DNA from: Gloeotrichia echinulata CP02
Lineage (GTDB): Bacteria > Cyanobacteriota > Cyanobacteriia > Cyanobacteriales > Nostocaceae
Reading direction: 5' to 3'
Assembly (NCBI GenBank): GCA_038087035.1
Contig: CP051187.1
Coordinates: 5,027,001 to 5,091,000 of the forward strand
DNA: 64,000 bases
Numbering within the stretch: position 1 is the first letter of the stretch; each line of letters opens with the position of its first letter. The notes beneath the pieces were generated by a model, which saw only the letters and a program-made list of their open reading frames with translations, did not search any database and had not been told where the DNA came from. Below, piece by piece: positions 25,462 to 33,813 of this stretch. Made by a program: the position numbers and the translations under genes.

Positions 25462-26064
25462 ATGCCTTATAGTCAGTTTACAAGTATTGGCAAAGTTAAA
25501 GAAGCTTTTGGGTTAAAAACACAGGAAGGCGGACGATTTATTCCTACTATCGAACAAATTGAAGCATCTGTAACACTGAAGGCATATCTTGAAGAAAGTT
25601 TACCGCTGGCTAGTTCTGCGAGTGAAAAAGCCCGTTCAGAGGGGATTATTTACCCAATTTTATTAGAGGTGAGAAGGATTTTACATCGGCAAATTAGTTT
25701 ATTTTCTGGGGAAGATTTTACAGTTGATGAAGCTGTGGGACTTAATGGAATGTGTGATTTTTTGTTGAGTCGTTCCCCGGAAGTTTTGGAGATTGAAGCA
25801 CCTGTAATGGTGATTGTGGAAGCAAAAAAGGCTGATTTAAGAACTGGATTTGGACAATGTATTGCAGAAATGGTAGCAGCGCAAAGATTCAATGCTGCAA
25901 AAAATCGTCCGCTTTCGACTGTATATGGTTCTATTACCAGTGGTACGCAATGGCGTTTTCTGAAATTGGAGGGTGATATTGTGACTATTGATTTGCTAGA
26001 TTATCCGCTCCCACCTGTGGAGGAAATTCTAGGTATGTTAGTTTGGATGCTGCAAAATGGGTGA
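25462..26064 (+). CDS. Nuclease-fold-like protein (paralogue in the fdxN element)
   Basis: Encodes 200 residues. The core 'CDFLLSRSP' then 'VMVIVEAKKADLRTGFGQ' has an Asp...ExK spacing like PD-(D/E)XK nucleases, followed by a Gln-containing helix 'QCIAEMVAAQRFN'. 'ARSEGIIYPILLEVRR' precedes it. A close paralogue (32831-33433, minus) sits in the fdxN element. Such proteins are common in cyanobacteria and may be related to restriction-like enzymes; activity is unproven. An AAGGAATTTTAT ribosome region precedes the ATG. Confidence 0.6.
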   Translation: MPYSQFTSIGKVKEAFGLKTQEGGRFIPTIEQIEASVTLKAYLEESLPLASSASEKARSEGIIYPILLEVRRILHRQISLFSGEDFTVDEAVGLNGMCDFLLSRSPEVLEIEAPVMVIVEAKKADLRTGFGQCIAEMVAAQRFNAAKNRPLSTVYGSITSGTQWRFLKLEGDIVTIDLLDYPLPPVEEILGMLVWMLQNG

Positions 26065-26383
26065 TTGGCGTTAATGTAGGGTGCGTCAGTGCGAGAAAAC
26101 CTAGCTACACGCGGAATTTATTTCTGAAATTCATATTAAGTAATATAAATAACTTGAATCAAATGTGCTAATTTAATTGTAATCAACAAAACACTAATTT
26201 GTAAACAATTTATCAAAAACCATGTATCACCATTGACAACAGGGATAATCTAGGGTAAAAAACTATAATATATCGAACATTTTCCTAATTTACTTTGCTT
26301 TTTCTAGGGCAAAAATAGGGAAATATAAAATCAAAAACTGCAACATCATTACTCAACAAAACCCTAAACCAACACAGCTTAAT
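26065..26383. other. Non-coding right end of the nifH element
   Basis: No gene. Starts with a GTAGGGTGCGTCA repeat. Contains two pairs of 11-bp repeats: CAGGGATAATC-TAGGGTAAAAA (26240-26261) and TAGGGCAAAAA-TAGGGAAATAT (26305-26326). The second pair begins 79 bp before the core, as in the nifD element. These are likely recombinase arm sites. Confidence 0.6.
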
Positions 26384-26819
26384 CTTCACGGATAGGCATA
26401 GCGAAACCACCGCACACAACGTCGCCTAATACGTCGTAAGAAACGAAGTCAACGTCTTGATAAGCACCGTTTTCTTCCAAGAAGTTGATGGCGGTGATAA
26501 TACCACGACCGGCGCAACCTACACCGGGTTCTGGACCACCAGATTCTACGCAACGTACACCCCGGAAACCGGTCAACATTACTTCTTCGAGTTCTAGGTC
26601 TTCTACTGCGCCTCTTTCAGCAGCCAAGTGCAACACGGTGGTTTGAGCTTTAGAGTGGAGCATCAAACGGGTGGAGTCAGCTTTGGGGTCACAACCGACG
26701 ATCAGAATGCGCTGACCCATTTCGGCCATAGCTGCTAAGGTGTTTTGAGAGGTGGTAGATTTACCGATACCGCCCTTACCGTAGAAAGCTATCTGTCTAA
26801 TTTTTTCATCAACAGCCAT
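26384..26819 (-). CDS. nifH: Nitrogenase Fe protein, 5' segment
   Basis: Dinitrogenase reductase, which delivers electrons to the MoFe protein with ATP hydrolysis. The segment shows the P-loop 'YGKGGIGKSTTSQN', 'GCDPKADSTRL', the [4Fe-4S] ligands in 'PGVGCAGRGI' and 'LGDVVCGGFAMPI', and the regulatory Arg in 'GRG'. The frame ends three bases after the core with Asp-stop inside the element. The start (MAVDEKIRQIAFYGK) is typical. A good GGAGAAA site (rc of tttctcc) lies 5 bp upstream. Confidence 0.96.
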
Positions 26820-27156
26820 GATTTTTCTCCTGCAATTGTTTGGTTGGTGGGTCTTTGCGTTTGTGTGAGAGTCTCACGCCTGTTGAGCTACGGCTGTGAG
26901 CTTCTGTAGAACGTCGCCGGGGGCGCTCGCTCCACAGTTAAGAAGGTGTACATTGGAGACATAAATTATTCGTTGTAGTTTGTGAGTTTTTTTGTAGTTT
27001 TTTCTTTTTTGGTTTTGTTCTTTGTTCTTTGCCATTGATGCTGACAAAGAACAAAGAAATTACGCAATTTACAAATACGTCATAATCTGTGCCAGTGGGA
27101 AACACCAAGTAGGACTTGAGGTCACTATTCGTCTTCCTATCAATAGGTCAGTCCTA
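26820..27156 (-). promoter_or_regulatory. nifH upstream region
   Basis: The 337-bp gap between glbN and nifH has no gene. It contains an inverted repeat TTGTTCTTTG / CAAAGAACAA near 27015-27055, transcribed towards nifH as a possible hairpin, and a T-rich stretch. A GC-rich palindrome (CGCCGGGGGCGCTCGC region, about 26913-26927) also lies here. A nifH promoter or mRNA 5'-processing site is expected, but I cannot place it exactly. Confidence 0.45.
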
Positions 27157-27513
27157 TTACTTGCCTAAAATAGAACCTTTCAAGCCAGCAACTTTTTCTA
27201 ATGCTGCTTTGGTGTCATCTGCGGATACGCCACTTGCAGTCATTGCTGCACCCAGGTGCTTAACAATTACGTCGAAGTGTGGATCTTGTAGGCTCATACC
27301 TGCGTGGGTTTTGTCCATTGGACGACCTGCATATTGCTTGGGTCCATCCAGGATTTGAGAGAAGAAAGCAATTTGATGAGTACGTTGCTTGGCCATATCT
27401 GTACGAGCGAAAAATGTGCTAACGCTGCTGTCTGCCAAGATGCTCTTGTGGAAGTTATCAACAACTTTCTCAAGTGTAGGCTGTCCACCGATTTTTTCGT
27501 ACAATGTGCTCAT
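27157..27513 (-). CDS. glbN: Cyanoglobin (truncated haemoglobin)
   Basis: The start is at 27513 (MSTLYEKIGGQPTLEKVVDN), 118 residues, the usual length; the longer open frame upstream lacks homology. TrHbN features are seen: 'FFARTDMAKQRTHQIAFFSQ' with the distal Tyr/Phe-Gln region and 'THAGMSLQDPHFDVIVKHL' with the proximal His. It lies between nifU and nifH, the position known from Nostoc commune, and is thought to scavenge or deliver oxygen near nitrogenase in microaerobic cells. Confidence 0.93.
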   Translation of the reverse strand: MSTLYEKIGGQPTLEKVVDNFHKSILADSSVSTFFARTDMAKQRTHQIAFFSQILDGPKQYAGRPMDKTHAGMSLQDPHFDVIVKHLGAAMTASGVSADDTKAALEKVAGLKGSILGK

Positions 27514-27724
27514 AACCGATTCCTTTGAAGCGAGGTTAATTGGATGAATTTTGCAACCAGGCGCTGAATATCTTCGCCTATGTGTTGTTAGCATTCACAG
27601 CTAATTTAGCTGTTTGTAGTCAGTAGGAATTCAGCATTGATGGGAAGACAATGTATGGACTTCAAATCCTACTTTATGTTACTGGCTGATGGTTATTAGG
27701 GCGTATTTGTAGAGTACGTAAGTC

Positions 27725-28621
27725 CTAAAACAATGGCTCAACCGCTTCGACTACAAGGTTTTTGCTGACGCGATCGCGCAGTCTCGATTCTATCGCAATT
27801 TTCAGCGTGGCTGTACTGCTCGAACAAGAACCACAAGCACCTTGCAGCACTACTTTTACTCTATCTCCTTCTACGTCGTAGAGTTCTACATCTCCGCCGT
27901 CAGCTATCAAAACTGGTCTGACTTCTTCATCCAAAACTTTTTGAATGAGTGCGATTTTCTGTACAGTTGTCAGTTGGCGGTTGTCAGTTTTTTGTTGTTG
28001 CTGCTTCTGACCACTAATCACTGACCGCTGACTGTTTACATCTGCTAATATATCATCAATATTAGCTAAACAAGAACCGCATCCGCCGCCGGCTTTCACA
28101 TAATTTGTTACATCTTCGGCATGGGTAAGGTTATTTTCCAAAATCACGCGCCGAATCTTGGATTCGCTGATACCAAAGCAGCTACAAACTAGCGCTCCTT
28201 CATCATCATCATCATCATGGGCAGCGCGAGCAATGCCTCGATAATTATAAATGGCAGCTTCTAAGGCTTCTTGCCCCATTACCGAGCAATGCATCTTGGC
28301 TTCTGGTAATCCACCCAGATAGTCTGCAATATCTTTATTTGAGACTTTCAGGGCTTGATCTAAAGTTAAACCTTTAATCATCTCGGTCAGCGCACTAGAA
28401 GAAGCGATCGCACTGGTACAACCAAAGGTTTGAAACCGAGCATCCAGAATTTTGTCGCTCTTGACTTCCACTTTTAGGTGCAATCTCAGCGCATCACCGC
28501 AGGCAATGCTACCTACTTCGCCAGTGGCAACTTTAATTCCAGATTCGCTAGTCTCTTCGATTTCTCCCTGATTTAAGGGATTGTAAAACAATTCTAATAC
28601 TTTATCTGTGTAGTCCCACAT
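27725..28621 (-). CDS. nifU: Iron-sulfur cluster scaffold NifU
   Basis: Encodes 298 residues in three domains. The N-terminal IscU-like scaffold has Cys in 'GSIACGDALRL', 'QTFGCTSAIASSSAL' and 'MHCSVMGQEAL'. The central [2Fe-2S] domain has 'VCSCFGISE' with 'GGGCGSC'. The C-terminal NifU domain has 'LQGACGSCSSSTATLK'. An unusual run of five Asp follows the scaffold domain. It assembles Fe-S clusters for nitrogenase with sulfur from NifS. It lies downstream of nifS, separated by repeats. Confidence 0.96.
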   Translation of the reverse strand: MWDYTDKVLELFYNPLNQGEIEETSESGIKVATGEVGSIACGDALRLHLKVEVKSDKILDARFQTFGCTSAIASSSALTEMIKGLTLDQALKVSNKDIADYLGGLPEAKMHCSVMGQEALEAAIYNYRGIARAAHDDDDDEGALVCSCFGISESKIRRVILENNLTHAEDVTNYVKAGGGCGSCLANIDDILADVNSQRSVISGQKQQQQKTDNRQLTTVQKIALIQKVLDEEVRPVLIADGGDVELYDVEGDRVKVVLQGACGSCSSSTATLKIAIESRLRDRVSKNLVVEAVEPLF

Positions 28622-28885
28622 GAAGTTTTTCCTTTGTCATATGTTCTTTGTCATTTGTCATTTGTCATTTGTCATTTGTCATTTGTCTTTTGTCTTTTGT
28701 CATTTGTTGTTTGTTCTTTGTTCTTTGTTCTTTGTCTTTTGTCATTTGTTCTTTGTCATTTGCTGTTTTTTGGTTTTAACCACTAACTACTCACCAATGA
28801 CTAATGACTAATGACTAATGACCAATGACTAATGACTAATGACCAATGACCAATGACCAATGACTAATGACTAATGACCAATGAC
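28622..28885. repeat. Heptameric tandem repeats between nifS and nifU
   Basis: Two blocks: GTCATTT/GTCTTTT-type units (about 28636-28760) and TGACTAA/TGACCAA units (about 28794-28885). These short tandem repeats are typical of heterocystous genomes. The second block enters nifS: the final residues of NifS (SLVIGH) and its stop are encoded by repeat units. Confidence 0.85.
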
Positions 28886-30077
28886 TAATGACTGTTCTTG
28901 TAGCCAATTGGCTGCGTCATTTTTGAAGGGTGAAAGAGCGCGTAGACGTTCTACAATTTCGGGCATTACGGCGATAACTTGATCGATTTCGGCTTCTGTG
29001 GTGTAGCGACAAAGGCTAAAGCGGATGGAACCATGCAAGGTGGTGTAGGGTAAGCCCATTGCGCGTAAAACGTGGGAAGGTTCCAGTGAGCCGGAGGTGC
29101 AAGCAGAACCGGAGGAAGCACAGATACCGTATTTGTTCAGGGAAAGCAGAATTGCTTCACCTTCGATATATTTAAAGCCGATGTTGGTGGTGTTGGGTAA
29201 TCTGTGGCTAGGATCACCGTTAACTTCACAGTTGGGAATCTTGGCGAGTAAGGTTTTTTCTAGGCGATCGCGCAGTTTTGCTTCTCTTTTGGTCGCTTCT
29301 TCTAAATGTAGCATCTCCAGTTCGGCAGCTTTGCCTAGGGCGATGATTCCGGGAACGTTCTCTGTTCCGGCGCGGCGTCCCCGTTCTTGGTGTCCGCCAA
29401 TCAAAAAGGGACGAAATCTGACTTTGCGTCGCACATACAAGACGCCAATTCCTTTGGGTGCATGTATTTTGTGACCGGATATGGTCAGCATATCCACGGT
29501 GCTAGTCTTCATATTCAGCGGAATTTTTCCTACTGCTTGCACCGCGTCTACATGGAAGAGAGCGCCATACTCTTTTACTCTTAACCCAATCTGCTCAATT
29601 GGAAACACCGTGCCGGTTTCGTTGTTGGCGTACATAATTGTTACTAAGGCGGTGTTACCTGTCAAGGAGGCTTCTAGTTCATTGAGATCTAACTGCCCCT
29701 GACTATTTACCGACAGATAAGTAACATTATAACCTTGGGTTTCTAGTTGTTTGCAGACATTTAAAACTGCTGGGTGTTCAACTTGAGTGGTGATAATATG
29801 TCGTTTTTCTGGTTGCGCTAACAATGCGGCGCGAATCGCGGCGTTATCTCCCTCAGTCCCGCAACTGGTGAACACGATTTCTGATTCATCTGCACCCAAA
29901 AGCGCTGCAACTTGTTCTCGTGCTGTTTTCACGGCTTTGGCAAGTTGTCCGCCGAAGGTGTGCATACTAGAGGGGTTGCCGTAATATTCTGTCAGGTAGG
30001 GGCAACATCACCTCTACAACTTCTGGATCTACCTTTGTTGTGGCATTATTATCGAGATAGATGCAGTTATTTTGCAT
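28871..30077 (-). CDS. nifS: Cysteine desulfurase NifS with a one-base frameshift
   Basis: Supplies sulfur to NifU. Seen: 'TISGHKIHAPKGIGVLY' with the PLP Lys and 'SSGSACTSGSLEP' with the catalytic Cys. The true start is the ATG at 30077 (MQNNCIYLDNNATTKVD). After 'EVMLP' the frame shifts at a run of four G (29999-30002): removing one base continues 'YLTEYYGNPSSMHTFGG' without a break. The total of 1207 nt is one more than a multiple of three. As written, translation stops after 37 codons, leaving an internal Met at 29965. This is either a sequencing error or a real mutation. The rest is intact. Confidence 0.93.
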
Positions 30078-30150
30078 GGCTTTCAATTTAATTTCTCACT
30101 AGCCCAGAATTTGAACAGAATGCAATATAAAGCATTAAGTGTAAAGTTTG

Positions 30151-30350
30151 AGGTTTCAGGTTCTGAACTCGGAGTTTCGTGTTCCGAACTCGGTGTTTCG
30201 TGTTCCGAACTCGGAGTTTCCTGTTCGGAACTCGGAGTTTCGTGTTCTGAACTCGGAGTTTCGTGTTCTGAACTCGGAGTTTCGTGTTCCGAACTCGGAG
30301 TTTCGTGTTCCGAACTCGGAGTTTCGTGTTCTGAACTCGAAGTTTCAGGT
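30151..30350. repeat. 21-bp tandem repeat array between nifS and fdxN
   Basis: About nine tandem copies of a 21-bp unit with core GAACTCGGAGTTTCGTGTT, with few substitutions. The unit contains an imperfect palindrome (GAACTCGGAGTTTC). It happens to be open in frame on the plus strand but sits in the fdxN-nifS leader, so it is most likely non-coding, perhaps an mRNA structure. Confidence 0.85.
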
Positions 30351-30386
30351 TTTATCCTTAATTCTTCACACTTAATCCTTCAATCG

Positions 30387-30449
30387 TCAACTTGCTCCTA
30401 CGACTTGCTGCTGACGTTTTTGCAATTGTTCAGCAAACTTCTGAGAATA
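30387..30449 (-). CDS. fdxN: fdxN 3' segment
   Basis: Reading the minus strand, 'YSQKFAEQLQKRQQQ' leads to a stop at 30387-30389. The first codons lie in the 15-bp repeat shared with the other fdxN part (54484-54498). Joining 303 and 48 nt gives 351 nt, 117 codons, a 116-residue FdxN, the length known in Anabaena. It is too short to be found by open-frame length. Confidence 0.92.
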   Translation of the reverse strand, partial: YSQKFAEQLQKRQQQVVGAS

Positions 30450-30496
30450 GAAGCATCCACTATCAAATATAATAAAGGTTGTGTCTATGCATTGTT

Positions 30497-32041
30497 ATGG
30501 AAAGTTGGGGTTACGCAAGAGTCAGTGGTGAGGAGCAGCAAACAGATAAAGGTGCGTTGCGTAAGCAAATAGAACGCTTGCAGAATGCTGGATGTTTAAA
30601 AGTATACTGGGATATTCAATCACGGACAACGGAAGTCAGGGAAGGACTACAACAATTAATTAATGACTTGAAGACATCTGCAAAGGGTAAGGTAATATCT
30701 CTGCAATTTACCCGGATTGATCGTATCGGCTCATCATCGCGTTTGTTTTATTCATTGTTGGAGGTATTGCGTTCCAAGGGGATTAAACTAATAGCCCTAG
30801 ATCAAGGAGTTGATCCAGACAGTCTTGGCGGAGAATTAACGATTGATATGTTACTTGCGGCTGCGAAATTTGAGGTAAGAATGGTGACGGAGAGATTAAA
30901 AAGTGAACGTCGTCATCGAATAGACCAAGGAAAAAGTCACCGAGTTGCCCCATTAGGATATCGTATCCACAAGGATAAATATATGCGCGATGACTCACCA
31001 TGCGTTTGCTTGTTGGTGGGAAGAATAGAATTAACTGTATCTGATGTAGCCCGGTATATTTTTACAACTTTTTTTGAGTGCGGTTCAGTTGCAGCTACTG
31101 TTCGTAAACTGCACTCAGATTTTGGGATAGAAACAAAGGTTTTTGATTGGAACAAGCCAGAAAAAACTTCACGGATTGTGAACGAAGACGACTTAGATAA
31201 AATTGTCTTTACACCAAATAAAACTAACCACCCATTGCGTTATCCGTGGTGTGGACTGAGATGGTCAATTCCAGGCTTAAAAGCATTATTAGTCAACCCT
31301 GTGTATGCAGGGGGCTTACCTTTTGATACTTATGTTAAATCAAAAGGCAAGCGCAAAAATTTTGATGAATGGAAGGTAAAATGGGGAACCCACGATGATG
31401 AGGCAATTATTACCTGCGCCGAACATGAACAAATAAAACAGATCATCCGAGGGAATCGACATAACCGATGGGCTTCCAGAGAAGATAGCGAAGTCAATCC
31501 ATTTTCTAATTTAATCAAATGCGCTCATTGCGGAGGTTCAATGACGCGCCATGCAAAACGAGTAAATAAGAATGGGGAAGCTATCTATTATTATCAGTGC
31601 CGTTTGTATAAAGCTGGTAATTGTAGTAATAAAAATATGATTTCGTCAAAAATATTAGACATCCAAGTGGTGGATTTCTTGGCACAAGAAGCCGAACGGT
31701 TAGCAAACTTGGTGGAAACAGATGAGCAACCTATTGTAGAGGAACCCTCAGAAGTCAAAACTCTCCGTGCATCGCTGAATACTCTAGAAACTTTGCCACC
31801 AAGTTATGCAATCGAACAAATAAAAAATGACCTCAAAGAACAGATTGCGATCGCACTGGGAACCACAAATAATGCATCCAGACAATCATTGATTGCTAAA
31901 GAACGAATTATACAGGCTTTTGCTAATAAGAGTTACTGGCAAGGATTGGAAGCCCAAGATAAACGAGCAATACTCAACGGCTGTGTTAAAAAGATATGCG
32001 TAGATGGGAACTTTGTTACAGCCATTGAGTATCGTTACTAA
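30497..32041 (+). CDS. xisF: XisF large serine recombinase
   Basis: Encodes 514 residues from the ATG at 30497. It starts 'MESWGYARVSGEEQQTDKGA', with the catalytic Ser, followed by 'LQFTRIDRIGSSSRLFYSLL' and 'LAAAKFEVRMVTERLKSERR'. It closely resembles the known XisF of the fdxN element. The Recombinase domain, zinc ribbon ('IKCAHCGGSMTRHAK', 'YQCRLYKAGNC') and coiled C-terminus are present. It catalyses excision of the fdxN element in heterocysts. In Anabaena, xisH and xisI follow xisF and are needed; here neither does. Confidence 0.95.
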   Translation: MESWGYARVSGEEQQTDKGALRKQIERLQNAGCLKVYWDIQSRTTEVREGLQQLINDLKTSAKGKVISLQFTRIDRIGSSSRLFYSLLEVLRSKGIKLIALDQGVDPDSLGGELTIDMLLAAAKFEVRMVTERLKSERRHRIDQGKSHRVAPLGYRIHKDKYMRDDSPCVCLLVGRIELTVSDVARYIFTTFFECGSVAATVRKLHSDFGIETKVFDWNKPEKTSRIVNEDDLDKIVFTPNKTNHPLRYPWCGLRWSIPGLKALLVNPVYAGGLPFDTYVKSKGKRKNFDEWKVKWGTHDDEAIITCAEHEQIKQIIRGNRHNRWASREDSEVNPFSNLIKCAHCGGSMTRHAKRVNKNGEAIYYYQCRLYKAGNCSNKNMISSKILDIQVVDFLAQEAERLANLVETDEQPIVEEPSEVKTLRASLNTLETLPPSYAIEQIKNDLKEQIAIALGTTNNASRQSLIAKERIIQAFANKSYWQGLEAQDKRAILNGCVKKICVDGNFVTAIEYRY

Positions 32042-32166
32042 GCAGTTCTTTGTTTGGACTTTGTTTTTCGTTTTGGAATAGCCGAGGTAGATTGTAGCTC
32101 GGCTTTACGTTTCTCCCATTCCAGAACTGTGCGAATTACCACTTGTGACCAAGATTCGTAAGCCAT
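32038..32166 (-). CDS. Small basic protein overlapping the xisF 3' end
   Basis: Encodes 42 residues: MAYESWSQVVIRTVLEWEK onward with tail 'PKRKTKSKQRTA'. It overlaps the xisF stop by 4 bp on the other strand. It is related to the 49-residue protein at 2334-2483 in the nifK element ('RTVxExExRxxELQ' and a basic tail). The shared pattern supports coding. A DNA-binding accessory role is only a guess. Confidence 0.5.
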   Translation of the reverse strand: MAYESWSQVVIRTVLEWEKRKAELQSTSAIPKRKTKSKQRTA

Positions 32167-32830
32167 AAGTACCATTGTTTGTTAATTTGAGAATAGCGAA
32201 AATTGAATTTTTTTTTGTTCATCGCAAGCAATTGGTTGTAATAAGAATGTTTGGAGAGAACAAAAGGGCTAAAACTGGTGAAAGATGGTAATGTGGCAGT
32301 TGTACGCTGGAAAAAGAAATTCTGTTGCCAAAATGCGCGGATGGTGTAATACATAGAGCGAGTTGGGGCGGGAATTTTCAACACAAAGGGGCGCGAAGGT
32401 AAACGCAGAGGGGTGCAGAGAATTCGCTATGAATTAATTAAGGGCTGTACTAAGGCGCAGACTTATCGGGTTTGGGCGGAAATCAGGCGATCGCTTATCT
32501 TTCATCAAAGCCATTTTCACCAAAGTGCGATCGCTCCTCATTTATGCAACGCCGAAAAACCTTCTCTACGAATGCGAGTGCGTGTCGTAGACGGACGCAC
32601 TCGCGTTTGTTTGCGTTAGTCCACGCAGGTGGACTTGGTTTGTAAGGAAAATTGTCGTAGGGGCACGGCACGAATAACATTGTCATTACAGCAGTTTTCA
32701 CGTAGTTGAACCACACTCTCAGGGCACAGCAGTGCTGTGCCCCTACGGCAAATGTGGTCTATTTACCTGAAAATAGCTGTAAGTGTATATCATTCGAGCC
32801 TAACATCCCCTGGCTGTTGTATGGACTAGA
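32167..32830. repeat. Non-coding region with nested MITEs
   Basis: No convincing gene. A family A MITE relative spans about 32644-32804: left part AAGGAAAATTGTCGTAGGGG, right part TATATCATTCGAGCCTAAC. It is interrupted by a family B MITE at 32686-32782 with ends TTACAGCAGTTTTCA / TGAAAATAGCTGTAA. A hairpin of GAATGCGAGTGCG type lies near 32568-32606. Confidence 0.7.
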
Positions 32831-33433
32831 TCAACCATTCTGCACCATCCAAACTAGGAAGCCCAAAATTTGCTCAACTGGTGGTAGTGGATAATCAGTC
32901 AAGTCAATCGTCACAGTTTGCCCTTCTAGTTTGAGAAACCGCCAAACCGTACCGCTCGTGACTGTTCCGTAAATCGTGGAAATGGGCTGCTGTTTCTGTT
33001 GATTAAAACGTTGTGCTGCTACCATTTCGGCTAAACATTGTCCCAGTCCTGGTTTCAGGTCTTCTTTCTTCGCTTCCACCAAAACCACAGCAGGCGCTTT
33101 AATAAACAACTGCTCTGGAGAGCGACTAATGAGAAAATCGACATAGCCTGTCAAATCAACCTCTGGCTGCACGTTGAACTCTTCGCCCGAAAAGACGCTA
33201 ATTTGTCCTTTAAGCTGACGTTTAACTTCTAACAAGAGTGGATTGATAATGCCTTCAGAACGCGCTTTTTCACTACTCACCGCGATTGCCCAAGGGAGGG
33301 TTTCTTTCAGGGTATCTTTGAGTAAAGAACTCGGATTGACTGGGGAAATCTCTGGTAGAAAGGGATCGCCTTCAACAATCGTCAGTTGAAAATCATCTAC
33401 AGCTTTACTCAAAGTAAATTTACTATAAGGCAT
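32831..33433 (-). CDS. Nuclease-fold-like protein (paralogue of 25462-26064)
   Basis: Encodes 200 residues, the same length as the nifH-element paralogue. Shared blocks are 'SEKARSEGIINPLLLEVKR', 'YVDFLISRSP', 'VVLVEAKKEDLKPGLGQ' and 'TVTSGTVWRFLKLEGQ'. The Asp...ExK pattern suggests a PD-(D/E)XK-like fold. It is transcribed away from the large signalling block and is flanked by MITEs, so it is likely an independent cargo gene. Confidence 0.6.
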   Translation of the reverse strand: MPYSKFTLSKAVDDFQLTIVEGDPFLPEISPVNPSSLLKDTLKETLPWAIAVSSEKARSEGIINPLLLEVKRQLKGQISVFSGEEFNVQPEVDLTGYVDFLISRSPEQLFIKAPAVVLVEAKKEDLKPGLGQCLAEMVAAQRFNQQKQQPISTIYGTVTSGTVWRFLKLEGQTVTIDLTDYPLPPVEQILGFLVWMVQNG

Positions 33434-33813
33434 GAAGGTTTTCCTAATCTATTTTTCAAGCTAGCGCGATCGCCTGTTTCATGAGTCTTAGACATTGTTT
33501 TCTAAGTCTAATTTACAGCAGTTTTCATGTATTTAGACCACACTCTTGATTCCTGTCTGTGGCTGGGCGTCTCTGCGTGAAAAAAAAGATGTGGTACATT
33601 TACCTGAAAATTGCTGTAATACCAGCCGTGGCTCTAGATGCGGCTACACGAGACTTTACCCGGATGGTGCAGGGTATTGAGCTATAAAAACTATTTAAAC
33701 TTGTTGATAATAAAATTATTACTCATGTCAAAAATGTAAATATGTAGTAGCTTTTATTTGGAGTCCTGTTTTTAAATATTCTTCTGCTACAGCAATTATT
33801 TAATCTCTAAACC
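33434..33813. repeat. Upstream region of the signalling block with a family B MITE
   Basis: A second family B MITE lies at 33513-33619 (107 bp, ends TTACAGCAGTTTTCA and TGAAAATTGCTGTAA). The AT-rich stretch 33680-33813 probably holds the promoter of the 33814-54314 block, but I cannot assign boxes. Confidence 0.6.

Larger units (their letters stand above)
22964..26391. mobile_element. nifH excision element, 3.42 kb
   Basis: The direct repeat CTTCACGG at 22964-22971 and 26384-26391 lies in NifH codons for 'IREGK' and separates two parts of nifH by 3,420 bp. The recombinase gene starts 110 bp inside the left end. The cargo is a broken toxin-antitoxin pair with a MITE and a nuclease-fold-like gene. 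Removing one repeat plus the insert gives a 300-residue NifH. Confidence 0.94.

Noticed and set aside
28620..28811. Open frame coding Cys/His/Phe-Val repeats
   Set aside because: It is the heptameric repeat block between nifU and nifS; composition comes from the repeats, not from selection on protein.
30072..30572. Plus-strand open frame of 166 codons made of 'SELGVSC' repeats
   Set aside because: It is the 21-bp tandem array read in one of its open frames, overlaps fdxN 3' codons on the other strand and has no homology outside the repeats.
32136..32384. Minus-strand open frame of 82 codons after xisF
   Set aside because: No motif; it overlaps the start of the better supported 42-aa gene in another frame, and the region is repeat-rich.
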